A stretch of DNA of 64,000 nucleotides from Phenylobacterium sp. LH3H17 (lineage in GTDB: Bacteria > Pseudomonadota > Alphaproteobacteria > Caulobacterales > Caulobacteraceae), in assembly GCF_024298925.1 (NCBI RefSeq), contig NZ_CP101283.1, positions 3,849,001 through 3,913,000 of the forward strand, given 5' to 3'. The notes beneath the pieces were generated by a model. That model did not search any database. It saw nothing but the letters and a program-made list of their open reading frames with translations, and was not told the DNA's origin. Shown in pieces: positions 17,862 through 27,480 of the stretch. Both the position numbers and the translations under genes were made by a program. Within the stretch, counting starts at the first letter, position 1. The number at the start of each line of letters is the position of its first letter.

Positions 17862-18581
17862 TTAAGCGCTCACCTTGTCTTCTCGCGGCCGCGTCGTGAC
17901 GCGCTCGATGCGCTTCTCGTACTTCGCGCCGGCCACGATGCGGTCCACATAGATGCCTGGGGTGTGGATGTTGTCCTTGTCCAGGGCCCCGATCTCCACC
18001 AGCTTCTCGACCTCGGCGACGCAGGCCTTGCCCGCGGTGGCCATCATCGGATTGAAGTTCCGCGCGGTCTTTCGGTAGACGAGGTTGCCCTCGGCGTCGC
18101 CGGCATAGGCCTTGACGATGGAGAGGTCGGCCATCAGGCCGCGCTCCATGACATAGAGCTCGCCGTCGAACTCGCGGACCTCCTTGCCCTCCGCCACCAG
18201 GGTGCCGACCCCGGTCTTGGTGAAGAAGGCCGGGATGCCGGCCCCGCCGGCGCGGATGCGCTCGGCCAGGGTGCCCTGCGGGTTGAACTCCAGCTCAAGA
18301 TCCCCCGAGAGGTAGAGCTGCTCGAACAGCTTGTTCTCGCCCACATAGGACGAGATCATCTTGCGGATCTGGCCGCTCTCCAGCAGGACGCCCAGGCCGA
18401 AGCCGTCGATCCCGCAATTGTTGGAGACCACGGTCAGGTCCTTGGTCCCAGCCTCGCGGATCGCCGCGATGAGGTTTTCCGGGATGCCGCAGAGGCCGAA
18501 GCCCCCGGCCATGATCGTCATGCCGTCGAACAGCAGGCCCGCCAGGGCCTCGACCGCGTCTTTTTGAACCTTGTTCGCCAT
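17862..18581 (-). CDS. scoA: 3-oxoacid CoA-transferase subunit A
   Basis: The 239-residue alpha subunit has the CoA-binding GGFGLCGIPE loop at residues 26-35 and the family segments LTVVSNNCG and GDLELEFNPQGTLAERIRAGG. It is the first gene of a two-gene operon with scoB (1-bp spacing). The upstream region to the divergent antiporter gene is about 120 bp and must hold both promoters. Confidence 0.94.
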   Translation of the reverse strand: MANKVQKDAVEALAGLLFDGMTIMAGGFGLCGIPENLIAAIREAGTKDLTVVSNNCGIDGFGLGVLLESGQIRKMISSYVGENKLFEQLYLSGDLELEFNPQGTLAERIRAGGAGIPAFFTKTGVGTLVAEGKEVREFDGELYVMERGLMADLSIVKAYAGDAEGNLVYRKTARNFNPMMATAGKACVAEVEKLVEIGALDKDNIHTPGIYVDRIVAGAKYEKRIERVTTRPREDKVSA

Positions 18582-18699
18582 GCGGTTCCCTTAGGTCACG
18601 ACGTCGAGAATATCAACAGTTGGTGAATTAGATTCCGATGCGCATATGCCGCCGCATCGGGCCATAGTCGGGGCTCCAAGACGAGGGCGAGATCAGAGC

Positions 18700-20586
18700 A
18701 TGCATGGCGACGGACTTCTGATCCAGGCCCTGGTCTATCTGGCCGCGGGCGTGATCTCGGTCCCGATCGCCAAGCGCCTGGGACTGGGCTCGGTGCTGGG
18801 GTACCTGATCGCCGGCGTGCTGGTGGGCCCCTTCGTGCTCGACCTGGTCGGCGAAGCCGGAGACGTGATGAAGTTCGCCGAGTTCGGCGTGGTCATCCTG
18901 CTGTTCCTGATCGGGCTGGAGGTCCGCCCCGCGCTGCTGTGGCGGATGCGCACGGCGATCTTCGGCCTGGGCGGGGGCCAGGTGGCCTTCACCACGGCCC
19001 TGACCGGCGGCGCGGCCCTGTTGCTGGGCCTTCCGTGGCAGATGGCCCTGGCGGTCGGGCTCACCCTGTCGATGTCCTCCACCGCCATCGTGCTGGCCAG
19101 TCTCGAGGAGCGCGGCCTGCGTCAGGGCGCCGTCGGCGAGGCGGCCTTCGGCGTGCTGCTGTTCCAGGACCTGGCGGTGATCCCGCTCTTCGCCCTGCTG
19201 CCCTTCCTGGCCACCATCGCCCCCGACGCCGCGGCCCAGGCCGGCGGACATGGCGGCGACTTGCTGGGCGACCTGCCGGGCTGGGCGCGGGCGCTGGCCA
19301 TCATGGGGGCGGTCGGAGCGGTGGTGGTCGGCGGCAAGTACCTGACCCAGCCGATCTTCCGGTTCATCGCCGCCGCCCGGCTGCGTGAGATATTCACCGC
19401 CTTCGCCCTGCTGCTGGTCATCAGCGTCGCGGCCCTGATGCAGACCGTCGGCCTGTCGCCGGCGCTGGGCGCCTTCCTGGCCGGGGTGGTGCTGGCCGAG
19501 AGCGAGTTCCGCCGCGAGCTGGAGACCGACATCGAGCCCTTCCGCGGCCTGCTGCTGGGGCTGTTCTTCATCACGGTCGGCGCGGCGCTGGACTTCGGCG
19601 TGATCCTGGCCCAGCCCCTGCTGCTGGCGGGGCTGGTGATCGGACTGATGATCTTCAAGGCCGTGGCCATGTACGGCGCGGCCCGGATCTTCCGCATCCC
19701 GCCGCTGGCGGCCGGCACCACGGCCGTGGCCCTGGCCCAGGGCGGGGAGTTCGCCTTCGTGCTGCTGACTTTCACAGTTGGGGCCGGAGTCATCGATCCT
19801 GAGCTCGCCAAGCTGATGACCGCCACCGTGGCGCTCTCCATGGCCGCCACGCCCCTGGCCATGCTCGCGCACGAGCGCCTGATCCTGAGCCGCCCCATGG
19901 CCGAGGGGCCAAAGCCCGAGCAGCAGCCTTTCGACGAGGGCGAGCCGCACGTGATCGTCGCGGGCTTCGGTCGGGTCGGCCAGATCTCGGCGCGCCTGCT
20001 GATGGCCAACGACTTCAACGTGGTGACCCTGGATTCCAGCATCGAGCAGATCGAGACCCTGCGCCGCTTCGGCCGGAAGGTGCACTATGGCGACGCCGCG
20101 CGACTGGACCTGCTGCGCACCGCGGGCATCGAGAAGGCCGCGCTGCTGATCGTGGCCATCGACGACCAGGACAAGGCCGCCGAGCTGGTGGAGGCCGCGC
20201 GTCAGGCCTTCCCGCACCTCAAGATCCTCGCACGCGCCTGGGATCGGCGGCACGCCTACGACCTGCTGCGCAACGGCGCCGACGATGTGGAGCGCGAGAC
20301 GTTCGAGGGTGCGCTGGCCATGGGCCGCCGCGCCCTGGTGACGCTGGGCTTCAGCGACTACCGGGCCACCCGCGCGGCCACCTTCTTCCGGAAGCTGGAC
20401 AAGAAGCTGTTCGACGAGCTCGCCCCGATTTCGGGCGAGGAGGAGAACTTCATCATGGCCGCCCGCGATTCACGCGACACCATGGACAGGCTGCTGGCCG
20501 CCGAGATGCGCCGCGCCGCCGAGGAGGAGGACCAGGAACGGCGAGCCGCCGCCCTGGCCTCCACCAAGGAGAATCAGCCCGTATAG
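18700..20586 (+). CDS. Monovalent cation:proton antiporter-2 family protein (Kef type, with TrkA-N domain)
   Basis: The product has 628 residues, starting at [17 protein letters not shown]; a longer frame adds 18 unlikely residues. About 12 membrane segments (residues 1-395) form a Na+/H+-exchanger fold, with the [12 protein letters not shown] and [18 protein letters not shown] segments of Kef proteins. A cytoplasmic Rossmann RCK/TrkA-N domain starts at [12 protein letters not shown] near residue 417. It should exchange K+ (or Na+) for protons, gated by a nucleotide or glutathione adduct. No KefF/G-type ancillary gene is adjacent. The 3' end overlaps the convergent OmpA gene by 13 bp. Confidence 0.93.
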   Translation: MHGDGLLIQALVYLAAGVISVPIAKRLGLGSVLGYLIAGVLVGPFVLDLVGEAGDVMKFAEFGVVILLFLIGLEVRPALLWRMRTAIFGLGGGQVAFTTALTGGAALLLGLPWQMALAVGLTLSMSSTAIVLASLEERGLRQGAVGEAAFGVLLFQDLAVIPLFALLPFLATIAPDAAAQAGGHGGDLLGDLPGWARALAIMGAVGAVVVGGKYLTQPIFRFIAAARLREIFTAFALLLVISVAALMQTVGLSPALGAFLAGVVLAESEFRRELETDIEPFRGLLLGLFFITVGAALDFGVILAQPLLLAGLVIGLMIFKAVAMYGAARIFRIPPLAAGTTAVALAQGGEFAFVLLTFTVGAGVIDPELAKLMTATVALSMAATPLAMLAHERLILSRPMAEGPKPEQQPFDEGEPHVIVAGFGRVGQISARLLMANDFNVVTLDSSIEQIETLRRFGRKVHYGDAARLDLLRTAGIEKAALLIVAIDDQDKAAELVEAARQAFPHLKILARAWDRRHAYDLLRNGADDVERETFEGALAMGRRALVTLGFSDYRATRAATFFRKLDKKLFDELAPISGEEENFIMAARDSRDTMDRLLAAEMRRAAEEEDQERRAAALASTKENQPV

Positions 20587-21248
20587 GGCTGCAGGACGAT
20601 CTCGACCCGACGGTTCTGCGCGCGGCCCGCATCCGTGGCGTTGGAGGCGGTCGGCGCGCTTTCGCCACGGCCGGCGACGAACAGGCGGTCCTGGAGGACT
20701 CGGCCGGGGGACACGAGATAGGCGGCCACCGAGGCGGCGCGCCGCTCGGACAGGGCCTGGTTGTAGTCGTCAGGGCCTGTGGCGTCGGCGTGGCCGACCA
20801 CGTCCACCAGGGTCTGGGGATAGCCGTTCAGGGTGCGGGCGACACTATCCAAGACGCCGAAGAACTGCGGCTGGATGTCGGAGCGATCGACGCCGAAAGT
20901 CACGTCGCTGGGCATCTGCAGAACGATATTGTCGCCCTGACGCACGACGTTGACGCCGCTGCCGGCCAGATCGCGCCGCAGGTCGGCCTGCTGCCGATCC
21001 ATGTAATTGCCCACCGCCGCGCCGCCGAGGGCGCCGATCCCCGCGCCGATGAGGGCGTTCTTGCGCCCCTGCTCGCTGCGATTGGTGTTGGTGAGGTAGC
21101 CCAACGCCGCGCCGCCCAGGGCGCCGGCGATGGCCCCCGTGCCGGTGTTGTTCCGAACGGTCTGTCCGGTGTAGGGGTCGACGGTGGTGCAGGCGGCCAA
21201 GGCGCCCGCGCCGAACAAACATGCCCCAAGGGCTGACCAGGTGCGCAT
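20574..21248 (-). CDS. OmpA-family lipoprotein with glycine-zipper domain
   Basis: The product has 224 residues. The lipoprotein signal ends LAACT (Cys20). A glycine-zipper segment ([12 protein letters not shown] through [20 protein letters not shown]) resembles YiaD/YMGG proteins. The C-terminal OmpA domain has the peptidoglycan-binding marks [25 protein letters not shown] and GRGESAP. It probably ties the outer membrane to the cell wall. The start at 21248 puts the signal peptide at the N-terminus; a frame extended to 21347 is not credible. Confidence 0.93.
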   Translation of the reverse strand: MRTWSALGACLFGAGALAACTTVDPYTGQTVRNNTGTGAIAGALGGAALGYLTNTNRSEQGRKNALIGAGIGALGGAAVGNYMDRQQADLRRDLAGSGVNVVRQGDNIVLQMPSDVTFGVDRSDIQPQFFGVLDSVARTLNGYPQTLVDVVGHADATGPDDYNQALSERRAASVAAYLVSPGRVLQDRLFVAGRGESAPTASNATDAGRAQNRRVEIVLQPYTG

Positions 21249-21340
21249 TAAATGACTTTCGTGTGGAACCAGCCGTCGGAACGCGGCGCCAAGGCCAAGG
21301 TTCCCGGATGCGTCGTATACTCGACAGAGGGGAAAGCGCG

Positions 21341-22270
21341 ATGACACCCTCCATTCAGCCCGTGTCGTTCCAGGATTTCGGACGCGATTTCGACGGCTTC
21401 GCCCGCGACCTGGGCGGCTCGTTCGCCCGCTACGGCTTCGCGGTGATCTCCGACCACGGCCTGCCCCAGGACCGCATCGACCGCGCCATCGCCGCGGCCA
21501 AGACCTTCTTCGCCCTGCCCGAGGATGTGAAGAAGAAGTACGTCGGGGTGGGCGGACAAAGGGGCTACACCCCCTTCGGCATCGAGACCGCCAAGGACGC
21601 CCAGCACTTCGACCTGAAGGAGTTCTGGCACATGGGCCGGGACCTGCCGGCGGGCCATCCCTACCGTGCCTCCATGCCCGACAATGTCTGGCCGGCCGAA
21701 GTCCCCGAGTTCCGCGCCGAGATCGCCTGGCTGTTCGAGACCCTGGACGCGCTCGGCCGCAAGGTCCTGGAGGCCATCGCCGCCTACCTGAAGCTCGACC
21801 GCCATTTCTTCGACGCCACCGTCGACCAGGGCAATTCGATCCTGCGCCTGCTGCACTATCCGCCGGTGCCGAAGGACGGCCCCAACATCCGCGCCGGGGC
21901 GCATGAGGACATCAATGTCATCACCCTGCTGCTCGGCGCGGAGGAGGCCGGGCTGGAGGTCCTCGACCGCGATGGCCGATGGCTGGCGATCAATCCGCCG
22001 CCCGGCTCGGTGGTGTGCAATATCGGCGACATGCTGCAGCGGCTGACCAACAAGGTGCTGCCCTCGACCACCCACCGGGTGGTCAATCCCGCGCCCGAGC
22101 GGCGGGGCTTCGCGCGCTATTCGACGCCCTTCTTCCTGCACTTCAATCCGGACTACGAGATCGTCACCCTGCCTGGTTGCGTCGACGGTGCGCACCCCGA
22201 CCAGGGACTGCCGCCGATCACCGCCGACGCCTTCCTTCAGGAGCGGCTGCGCGAGATCAAGCTGCTTTAG
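21341..22270 (+). CDS. 2-oxoglutarate/Fe(II)-dependent oxygenase (isopenicillin-N-synthase-like)
   Basis: The product has 309 residues, starting after a GAGGGGAA ribosome-binding site. The DIOX_N-type N-domain (residues 1-130, with [10 protein letters not shown]) and the double-stranded beta-helix core are present. Iron ligands are His188 and Asp190 (AHEDINV) and His245 (STTHRVVNP). Arg259-x-Ser261 should bind the 2-oxoglutarate carboxylate. This branch has plant-like members acting on small molecules; in bacteria the substrate is usually unknown. It stands alone. Confidence 0.9.
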   Translation: MTPSIQPVSFQDFGRDFDGFARDLGGSFARYGFAVISDHGLPQDRIDRAIAAAKTFFALPEDVKKKYVGVGGQRGYTPFGIETAKDAQHFDLKEFWHMGRDLPAGHPYRASMPDNVWPAEVPEFRAEIAWLFETLDALGRKVLEAIAAYLKLDRHFFDATVDQGNSILRLLHYPPVPKDGPNIRAGAHEDINVITLLLGAEEAGLEVLDRDGRWLAINPPPGSVVCNIGDMLQRLTNKVLPSTTHRVVNPAPERRGFARYSTPFFLHFNPDYEIVTLPGCVDGAHPDQGLPPITADAFLQERLREIKLL

Positions 22271-22445
22271 AAGTCCTTGAGTCCCCTGGGCTTTGAGCTT
22301 CACCTTGAAAGTCCCTCCGCCTCTTCAGGCGCTCGCAATCGCTCCACAGCTTTCTAGTGAAGGTTGCCGAACACCGTTCGGATAAAGACGGAAATTTAAC
22401 CCAGACCACCCAGTCTCCGGCCGCAAACGTGGTTCGGGGGAGAAG

Positions 22446-24548
22446 ATGTCCGAGGAAGGACCGGCTTTGCAGGCCGAGGCCCAGCGCCTCGCCGCCATCG
22501 CGACCCTTGATTTGGACGAGCTGAAGCCGACCTTCGAGCGGATCGGCCGGCTGGCCCGCGCCTTTTCCCGCGTGCAGCTGGGCGACGTGGTCCTGGTGGG
22601 CGCCAAGCGCACCTGGCACGCCAGCATCGGACCGGACTGGACCGACGAACAGGTCAGCGAGGACCAGTCGTTCTCACAGGTTGCGGTCGAAAGCGACGAG
22701 GTCCTGTGGGTGGCCGACACCCGCAAGGACAGCCGCTTCGCGTCGCACCCACATGTCACGGGTTCTGAGGGCGTGCGATTCTACGCTGGCGCCGCCATCC
22801 GCCTGGGCGGACAGCGCATCGGCGTGGTCTGCGTCGCCCACCACGAGCCCCGCGCCTATGACCCGGAGCTCGCCGACTACCTGATCGACCTCGCCGCCAT
22901 CGCCGCCAACGAATGCTCCCGCCACCAGGCCCAGCGCGACCTGGTCAAGGCCGCCCAGGAGGCCCGCCGTTCGGAAGAGCGGGTCAAGCTCGCCCTGGAG
23001 ATCGGCGAGGTCCGCATGTGGGAGATGGACTATCAGCGCGGCTCGCTCAGCACCGTGGGGTTCGACTATACGGAGCTCGGCATGGAGCCGACCTTCGACC
23101 TGATGATGGCCGACATGTGGTTCGGCATCCATCGCGACGACCGCGCCGGCGCCCAGCGCGCTTGGGAGGATCACGTGACCCACGGGGTCCCCTTCCGCGA
23201 GACCTATCGGGTCCTGCAGAAGGACGGGCCGCATCAGTGGCACTACTCGGCGTGCGAGGCCACCAAGGACGAGCAGGGGCGGGTGATCCGCGCCATCGGC
23301 GTGCTGCGCAACATCGACAATCAGAAGCGCGGCGAGCTGGAACTGCTGAAGGCCAAGGACGAGGCCGAGGCGGCCAACAAGGCCAAGAGCGAATTCCTGG
23401 CCAATATGAGCCACGAGATCCGCACCCCCTTGAACGGGGTGATGGGCATCGCCGGCGCCCTGGCCCGCACCGAGCTGTGTGGAAGTCAGGCCGAGATGGT
23501 CGAGCTGATCGAGACCTCGGCCCAGACCCTGGAAGCCCTGCTCACCGACATCCTGGACCTGGCCCGCATCGAGGCCGGGCGAATGGAGATCCGGCCCGAG
23601 CCCTTCGACCTGACCACCTCGGTCAACGCCTGCGCGGCCCTGTTCGAGGCCTCGGCCCAGGCCAAGGACATCGAGCTGAAAGTCGAGCTGGAGCCCTACG
23701 CCCAGGGCATGTTCGAGGGCGATGCTCCGCGCATCCGCCAGGTCCTCACCAACCTGCTGGGCAATGCGGTGAAGTTCACCTCCGGCGGCGAGGTGAAGCT
23801 CTCGGTCCGCGCCCGCCGCGACGAGACCACCACTCACCTCACCTTCGCGGTCTCCGACACCGGCATCGGCTTCGACGAAAAGACCCGCCAGCGGCTGTTC
23901 GGCCGTTTCCAACAGGCCGACGGCTCGATCACCCGCAAGTACGGGGGCACGGGCCTGGGCCTGGCCATCTCCCGCTCCCTGGCCGAGGCCATGGGCGGCG
24001 ACCTGACCGCCGAGGCCACCCCGGGCAAGGGCGCGACCTTCTACCTGTCCCTGGAGCTCCCGCGCCGCGAGGGCACCGTGGAGATGTGGGGCGAGCACGA
24101 GACCCACCAGACCGAGGAAGCCGAGTTGGACACCATGCGCGTCCTGCTGGCCGAGGATCATCCGACCAACCGGCGGGTGGTGGAGCTGATCCTGGGCGCG
24201 GCCGGGGTCGACCTGATCAGCGTCGAGAACGGCGCCGAGGCGGTGGACGAAGCCGCCCGCTCGCGCTTCGACCTGATCCTCATGGACATGCAGATGCCGG
24301 TGATGGACGGCCTGACCGCCATCAAGGCCATCCGCCGCCGCGAGGCGCGCAACAACGAGCCGCGCACCCCGATCTACACTCTCACCGCCAACGCCATGCC
24401 GGAGCACGCACAGGCCTCGTCGGCCGCGGGCGCCGACGGTCACGTAACCAAGCCGGTCACCGCCGAACGCCTGCTGCACGTGGTCGAACAGGTTTGGACG
24501 GAGCGGTCCAACGGCGCGGCCGCCGGGCCGGTGGCGCTGAGCGCCTAG
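22446..24548 (+). CDS. Hybrid sensor histidine kinase/response regulator (GAF-PAS-HisKA-HATPase-REC)
   Basis: The product has 700 residues, soluble, without membrane segments. A GAF domain covers residues 20-165, a PAS/PAC region 180-300, and HisKA has the phospho-acceptor His323 in the segment [15 protein letters not shown]. The HATPase has the N box [19 protein letters not shown] and [12 protein letters not shown]. The C-terminal receiver has Asp614 in [11 protein letters not shown]. It must pass phosphate to an unlinked histidine phosphotransferase or regulator, since no partner is adjacent. The ligand of GAF or PAS is unknown. Confidence 0.94.
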   Translation: MSEEGPALQAEAQRLAAIATLDLDELKPTFERIGRLARAFSRVQLGDVVLVGAKRTWHASIGPDWTDEQVSEDQSFSQVAVESDEVLWVADTRKDSRFASHPHVTGSEGVRFYAGAAIRLGGQRIGVVCVAHHEPRAYDPELADYLIDLAAIAANECSRHQAQRDLVKAAQEARRSEERVKLALEIGEVRMWEMDYQRGSLSTVGFDYTELGMEPTFDLMMADMWFGIHRDDRAGAQRAWEDHVTHGVPFRETYRVLQKDGPHQWHYSACEATKDEQGRVIRAIGVLRNIDNQKRGELELLKAKDEAEAANKAKSEFLANMSHEIRTPLNGVMGIAGALARTELCGSQAEMVELIETSAQTLEALLTDILDLARIEAGRMEIRPEPFDLTTSVNACAALFEASAQAKDIELKVELEPYAQGMFEGDAPRIRQVLTNLLGNAVKFTSGGEVKLSVRARRDETTTHLTFAVSDTGIGFDEKTRQRLFGRFQQADGSITRKYGGTGLGLAISRSLAEAMGGDLTAEATPGKGATFYLSLELPRREGTVEMWGEHETHQTEEAELDTMRVLLAEDHPTNRRVVELILGAAGVDLISVENGAEAVDEAARSRFDLILMDMQMPVMDGLTAIKAIRRREARNNEPRTPIYTLTANAMPEHAQASSAAGADGHVTKPVTAERLLHVVEQVWTERSNGAAAGPVALSA

Positions 24549-24555
24549 GCGGGAG

Positions 24556-25785
24556 CTACTTCGAAAAGATTCCCATCAGCAGCGGCCGGGCGAACACCGA
24601 GGGCGCGGCCTTCTGGGTGACGCCGTGGACCCAGACCCCGAGCTCCGCTCCGGCGTTGAGGGTGGCGTTCAGCATCTGTGCGGCGATGAACGGATCGACC
24701 GGGCGGACCGACCCCTCCGAGATCCCGTCCGAGATCATCGAGGCGAAACGGTCGGACACCCGGTTGGAATGGGCCACCTGCTCCTCGCGGATGGCCTCGG
24801 GCAGGGCCGACAGGGCCGTGGTGCGCAGCAGCGGCCCGTACTCCGAGAGCTGGTATTCGGCCAGCGCGGCCGCGGCGCTGGTCAGCTTCAGCCACTGGTC
24901 GCCGGCCAGGCCCATGGCCAGGCGCTGGACCCGGCGCATCACCTCGAAGGTGCGGTCGAAGCAGGCGACCACCAGATCCTCCTTGGCGTCGTTGTGGTGG
25001 TAGAACGAGCCCTTGGTGACGTTGAGCGCGGCCGAGATCTTGTCCACCGAGGCGCCGCGATAGCCGCGCGAATTGACCAGCCGCGTGGCGGCCAGCAGGA
25101 AGGTCTCGCGGCTCATCTCCTGGCCGTCGCGGGCCGCCAGGTCGGCGAGCGGGATCTGAGCCGGCGCCCATTCGGCGCCCGCCACGGCCAGGCCGCCCGT
25201 CAGGATGTCCAGCATGCGCTCGCAGATACGCGGATAGTCCTCGGCGTCGTATTTCGGAAGCCAGGCCGCGGCCCAGAAGATCTGCTCCATGAGCATGTGG
25301 GTGCGCGCCGTGCGGCGACCGCGGCCCAGCCAGGCGAGGTCTGGGGTGTCGAACACCCCGCGCACCTTGCGGAACAGCTTCAGGAAGGCCTCGCTGACCT
25401 CGGCGCGGCGCGGATTGTTCAGGGCCCGGATATCGGAGAGCGCCGGCAGGGGCGGCGCCTCGCCCACGGCGGTCAGCCGCAGGCGTTCCAGATAAAGCTC
25501 CAGCAGCATGCGCAGGCGGGCCGCCGGCGTGGACTGGCCCATGGCCTGGTCGGCGGCGCCCTGCAACCAGGCGATCCCGCGCATCATGCAGGCGGCGGCC
25601 AGGTCGTCCTTGCGCTTGAAATAGTAGGTGACGCTGGTGGTGGAGAGACCGACTGCCGCGGCGGCCACGCCCAGGGTCAGGCCCTTCACGCCCTTCTGGT
25701 TGAGGATCAGGGTCGAGGCGTCCAGGATCGCTTCGCGCTTGCGCGCGAAACGGTCGGTCGATCGGCCGCCGTTGCGCTCAGCCAT
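24556..25785 (-). CDS. TetR/AcrR-type regulator with two tandem DNA-binding domains
   Basis: The product has 409 residues, starting at MAERNGGRSTDRFARKREAIL (ATG at 25785). The first TetR_N helix-turn-helix covers about residues 12-60 (recognition segment TTSVTYYFKRKDDL). A second complete HTH covers about residues 222-270 (recognition segment VTKGSFYHHNDAKEDL). Each is followed by its own helical ligand domain, so the protein looks like two fused TetR repressors, about twice the usual 200 residues. Which ligand or targets it uses is not shown; nothing adjacent on its strand looks like a regulated operon. Confidence 0.87.
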   Translation of the reverse strand: MAERNGGRSTDRFARKREAILDASTLILNQKGVKGLTLGVAAAAVGLSTTSVTYYFKRKDDLAAACMMRGIAWLQGAADQAMGQSTPAARLRMLLELYLERLRLTAVGEAPPLPALSDIRALNNPRRAEVSEAFLKLFRKVRGVFDTPDLAWLGRGRRTARTHMLMEQIFWAAAWLPKYDAEDYPRICERMLDILTGGLAVAGAEWAPAQIPLADLAARDGQEMSRETFLLAATRLVNSRGYRGASVDKISAALNVTKGSFYHHNDAKEDLVVACFDRTFEVMRRVQRLAMGLAGDQWLKLTSAAAALAEYQLSEYGPLLRTTALSALPEAIREEQVAHSNRVSDRFASMISDGISEGSVRPVDPFIAAQMLNATLNAGAELGVWVHGVTQKAAPSVFARPLLMGIFSK

Positions 25786-25883
25786 GACCCCGGAAGCTCC
25801 CCCGTCGCGGACCGCTCCCCGGCGATCCCCACCCTCTAGTATCGCAAGGCCTTTCCGGCGCAAGACGCCAGCATGCCGCTCCG

Positions 25884-27323
25884 TCAACCGGCGGCGAACG
25901 GATAGGGCGAGATCGACTTGGTGAAGTCGTCCACCGTCAGGGTGCGGTTGATGGGTTCGGCCGCCCGTTGCGGACAGGCGGGCCGCTCGCAGATCCGGCA
26001 CGCGGGGCCGATGGCCGTGGCCACGGGGTCGCGCAGGTCGATGCCGCGGGAATAGACCAGTCGTTCGGCGAACTTCAGCTCGCAGCCCATGCCGATGGCC
26101 AGTTCGGAGTCGTCGCCGGCATAGGGCGTGGCGATACGGCTGACGGTTCGCGACAAGGTGAAGTAGCGCTGGCCGTCAGGGGTCTCGACGATCTGGGTGA
26201 CGATGCGCGATGGGGTGCGGAAGCTGGTGTGGATGTTCCAGCGCGGGCAGGTGCCGCCGAACCGCGAGAAGGGGAAGGTCGCCCCGGCGAACCGCTTGGA
26301 GATATTGCCCGCCGAATCCACCCGCAGCATGAAGAACGGCACACCGCGCGCGCCGGGCCGCGACAGGGTGGTCAGGCGGTGGCAGGCCTGTTCAAACGAC
26401 ACGCCGAAACGGGCGCGGACCAGCTCGATGTCATAGGCCGTGCGCTCGGCGGCCTCGTGGAACGCCGCGTACGGCATCATCAGGGCGGCGGCCAGGTAGT
26501 TGGTGAGGCTCACCTTCAGCAGCGCGCGGGTCGGGCGGTCGGGCGGACCGGAACGGTCGGCCATGGCGTCCAGCATCGGGCCGTATTCCAGGATCGCCAG
26601 CTGGTAGGCGAGCGAGAAGGAACGCCCCGCGCCGGTCAGCACCTCCGACAGGAACAGCCGCTTGCGGTGATGGTCGTAGCGGCGGACTGACTCCGGCAAG
26701 ACGTCGAGCGGCACCACCCGGACCTGGATGCCGTGGCGCTTGGCCAGCCGCTCGCGGGCCGCGTTGTGGAACTCCTGCGGCTCGTAGGCCAGCTCGGCCA
26801 CCAACTCGTCGGCGGCCTCCTCCAGCTCTGCGAAATAGTTCTTCTGGTCCTGGATGAAGTCGCGCACCCAGTCCGACGGGATCACCGACGACGATGAGGC
26901 CCCGCCCTCCTCCGGCCGCCCGATGGCGCCCAGGTCGGTGAGCCGGCGCTGGTCCAGGTAGGATCGGTAGAGCCGTACGATGGCCTCCGCCACCCCGGGG
27001 GCGGAATCGGCCACCTCGGCGATCTCGTGGCGCGCCACGCCCAGGTCGCGGAACATCTGGTCGGAGAACACCTCGGACAGTCCGGTGGCGCCGGCCGAGT
27101 CCGGGTCCGACGACAGGCTCTTCAGGTCGAGGTCATAGGCCTCGGCCAGGCGAAGCAGCACCTGGGCGGTCACCGGCCTCTGATTGCGTTCCAGAAGGTT
27201 GAGATAGCTCGGCGAGACGCCGAGATCCTCGGCCATGCGGGTCTGGGTCAGACCCAGCTCACGGCGCAGACGCTTCATGCGGGCGCCCAGGAACAGTTTC
27301 CGGTCTGTGGTCGCGACGGCCAT
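25884..27323 (-). CDS. ScfR/RamB-type XRE regulator of short-chain fatty acid (glyoxylate) metabolism
   Basis: The product has 479 residues. An XRE helix-turn-helix at residues 10-65 contains GLTQTRMAEDLGVSPSYLNLLERN. A central IrrE/ImmA-like region and the ScfR C-domain follow, with three cysteines in CRICERPAC (Cys442, Cys445, Cys450) that may bind metal or redox cofactor. The family includes RamB of Corynebacterium and Mycobacterium, which control acetate and glyoxylate genes. Divergent placement from aceA across a 157-bp spacer strongly suggests it controls aceA. Start ATG at 27323 was chosen because the longer frame runs into the operator-like repeats. Confidence 0.9.
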   Translation of the reverse strand: MAVATTDRKLFLGARMKRLRRELGLTQTRMAEDLGVSPSYLNLLERNQRPVTAQVLLRLAEAYDLDLKSLSSDPDSAGATGLSEVFSDQMFRDLGVARHEIAEVADSAPGVAEAIVRLYRSYLDQRRLTDLGAIGRPEEGGASSSSVIPSDWVRDFIQDQKNYFAELEEAADELVAELAYEPQEFHNAARERLAKRHGIQVRVVPLDVLPESVRRYDHHRKRLFLSEVLTGAGRSFSLAYQLAILEYGPMLDAMADRSGPPDRPTRALLKVSLTNYLAAALMMPYAAFHEAAERTAYDIELVRARFGVSFEQACHRLTTLSRPGARGVPFFMLRVDSAGNISKRFAGATFPFSRFGGTCPRWNIHTSFRTPSRIVTQIVETPDGQRYFTLSRTVSRIATPYAGDDSELAIGMGCELKFAERLVYSRGIDLRDPVATAIGPACRICERPACPQRAAEPINRTLTVDDFTKSISPYPFAAG

Positions 27324-27332
27324 GAGTCTGAT

Positions 27333-27372
27333 TGTCACAGATTTACAAGATTTACAAGGTCGCACTGTGACA
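27333..27372. promoter_or_regulatory. Candidate operator between the ScfR-type regulator and aceA
   Basis: TGTCACAG (27333-27340) and CTGTGACA (27365-27372) are perfect inverted copies. Between them lie two direct copies of a 7-mer in GATTTACAAGATTTACAAGG. The position, within 10-50 bp of the regulator start codon, fits autoregulation. The binding protein is inferred, not shown. Confidence 0.6.
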
Positions 27373-27442
27373 TGTGCGCCTTTTGCCTCCGCGTTAACTC
27401 TTCGCGCCGTGCGTCATAAGCGTTAGAGGGCTGCAACGGCTT

Positions 27443-27454
27443 GTCACAAGTGAC
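27443..27454. promoter_or_regulatory. Second GTCAC-AA-GTGAC palindrome upstream of aceA
   Basis: A perfect 5-bp inverted repeat with a 2-base spacer sits 26 bp before the aceA start and shares the GTCACA core with the repeat at 27333. It could be the aceA-side operator half of the same control region. Confidence 0.5.
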
Positions 27455-27480
27455 GGCCACGGCAATCGCGGAAGAGACAG

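Noticed and set aside
18628-20253. A 541-codon minus-strand frame rich in Gln, Gly, His and Asp
   Set aside because: It is the shadow of the Kef-type antiporter gene, which has clear membrane and TrkA-N domains.
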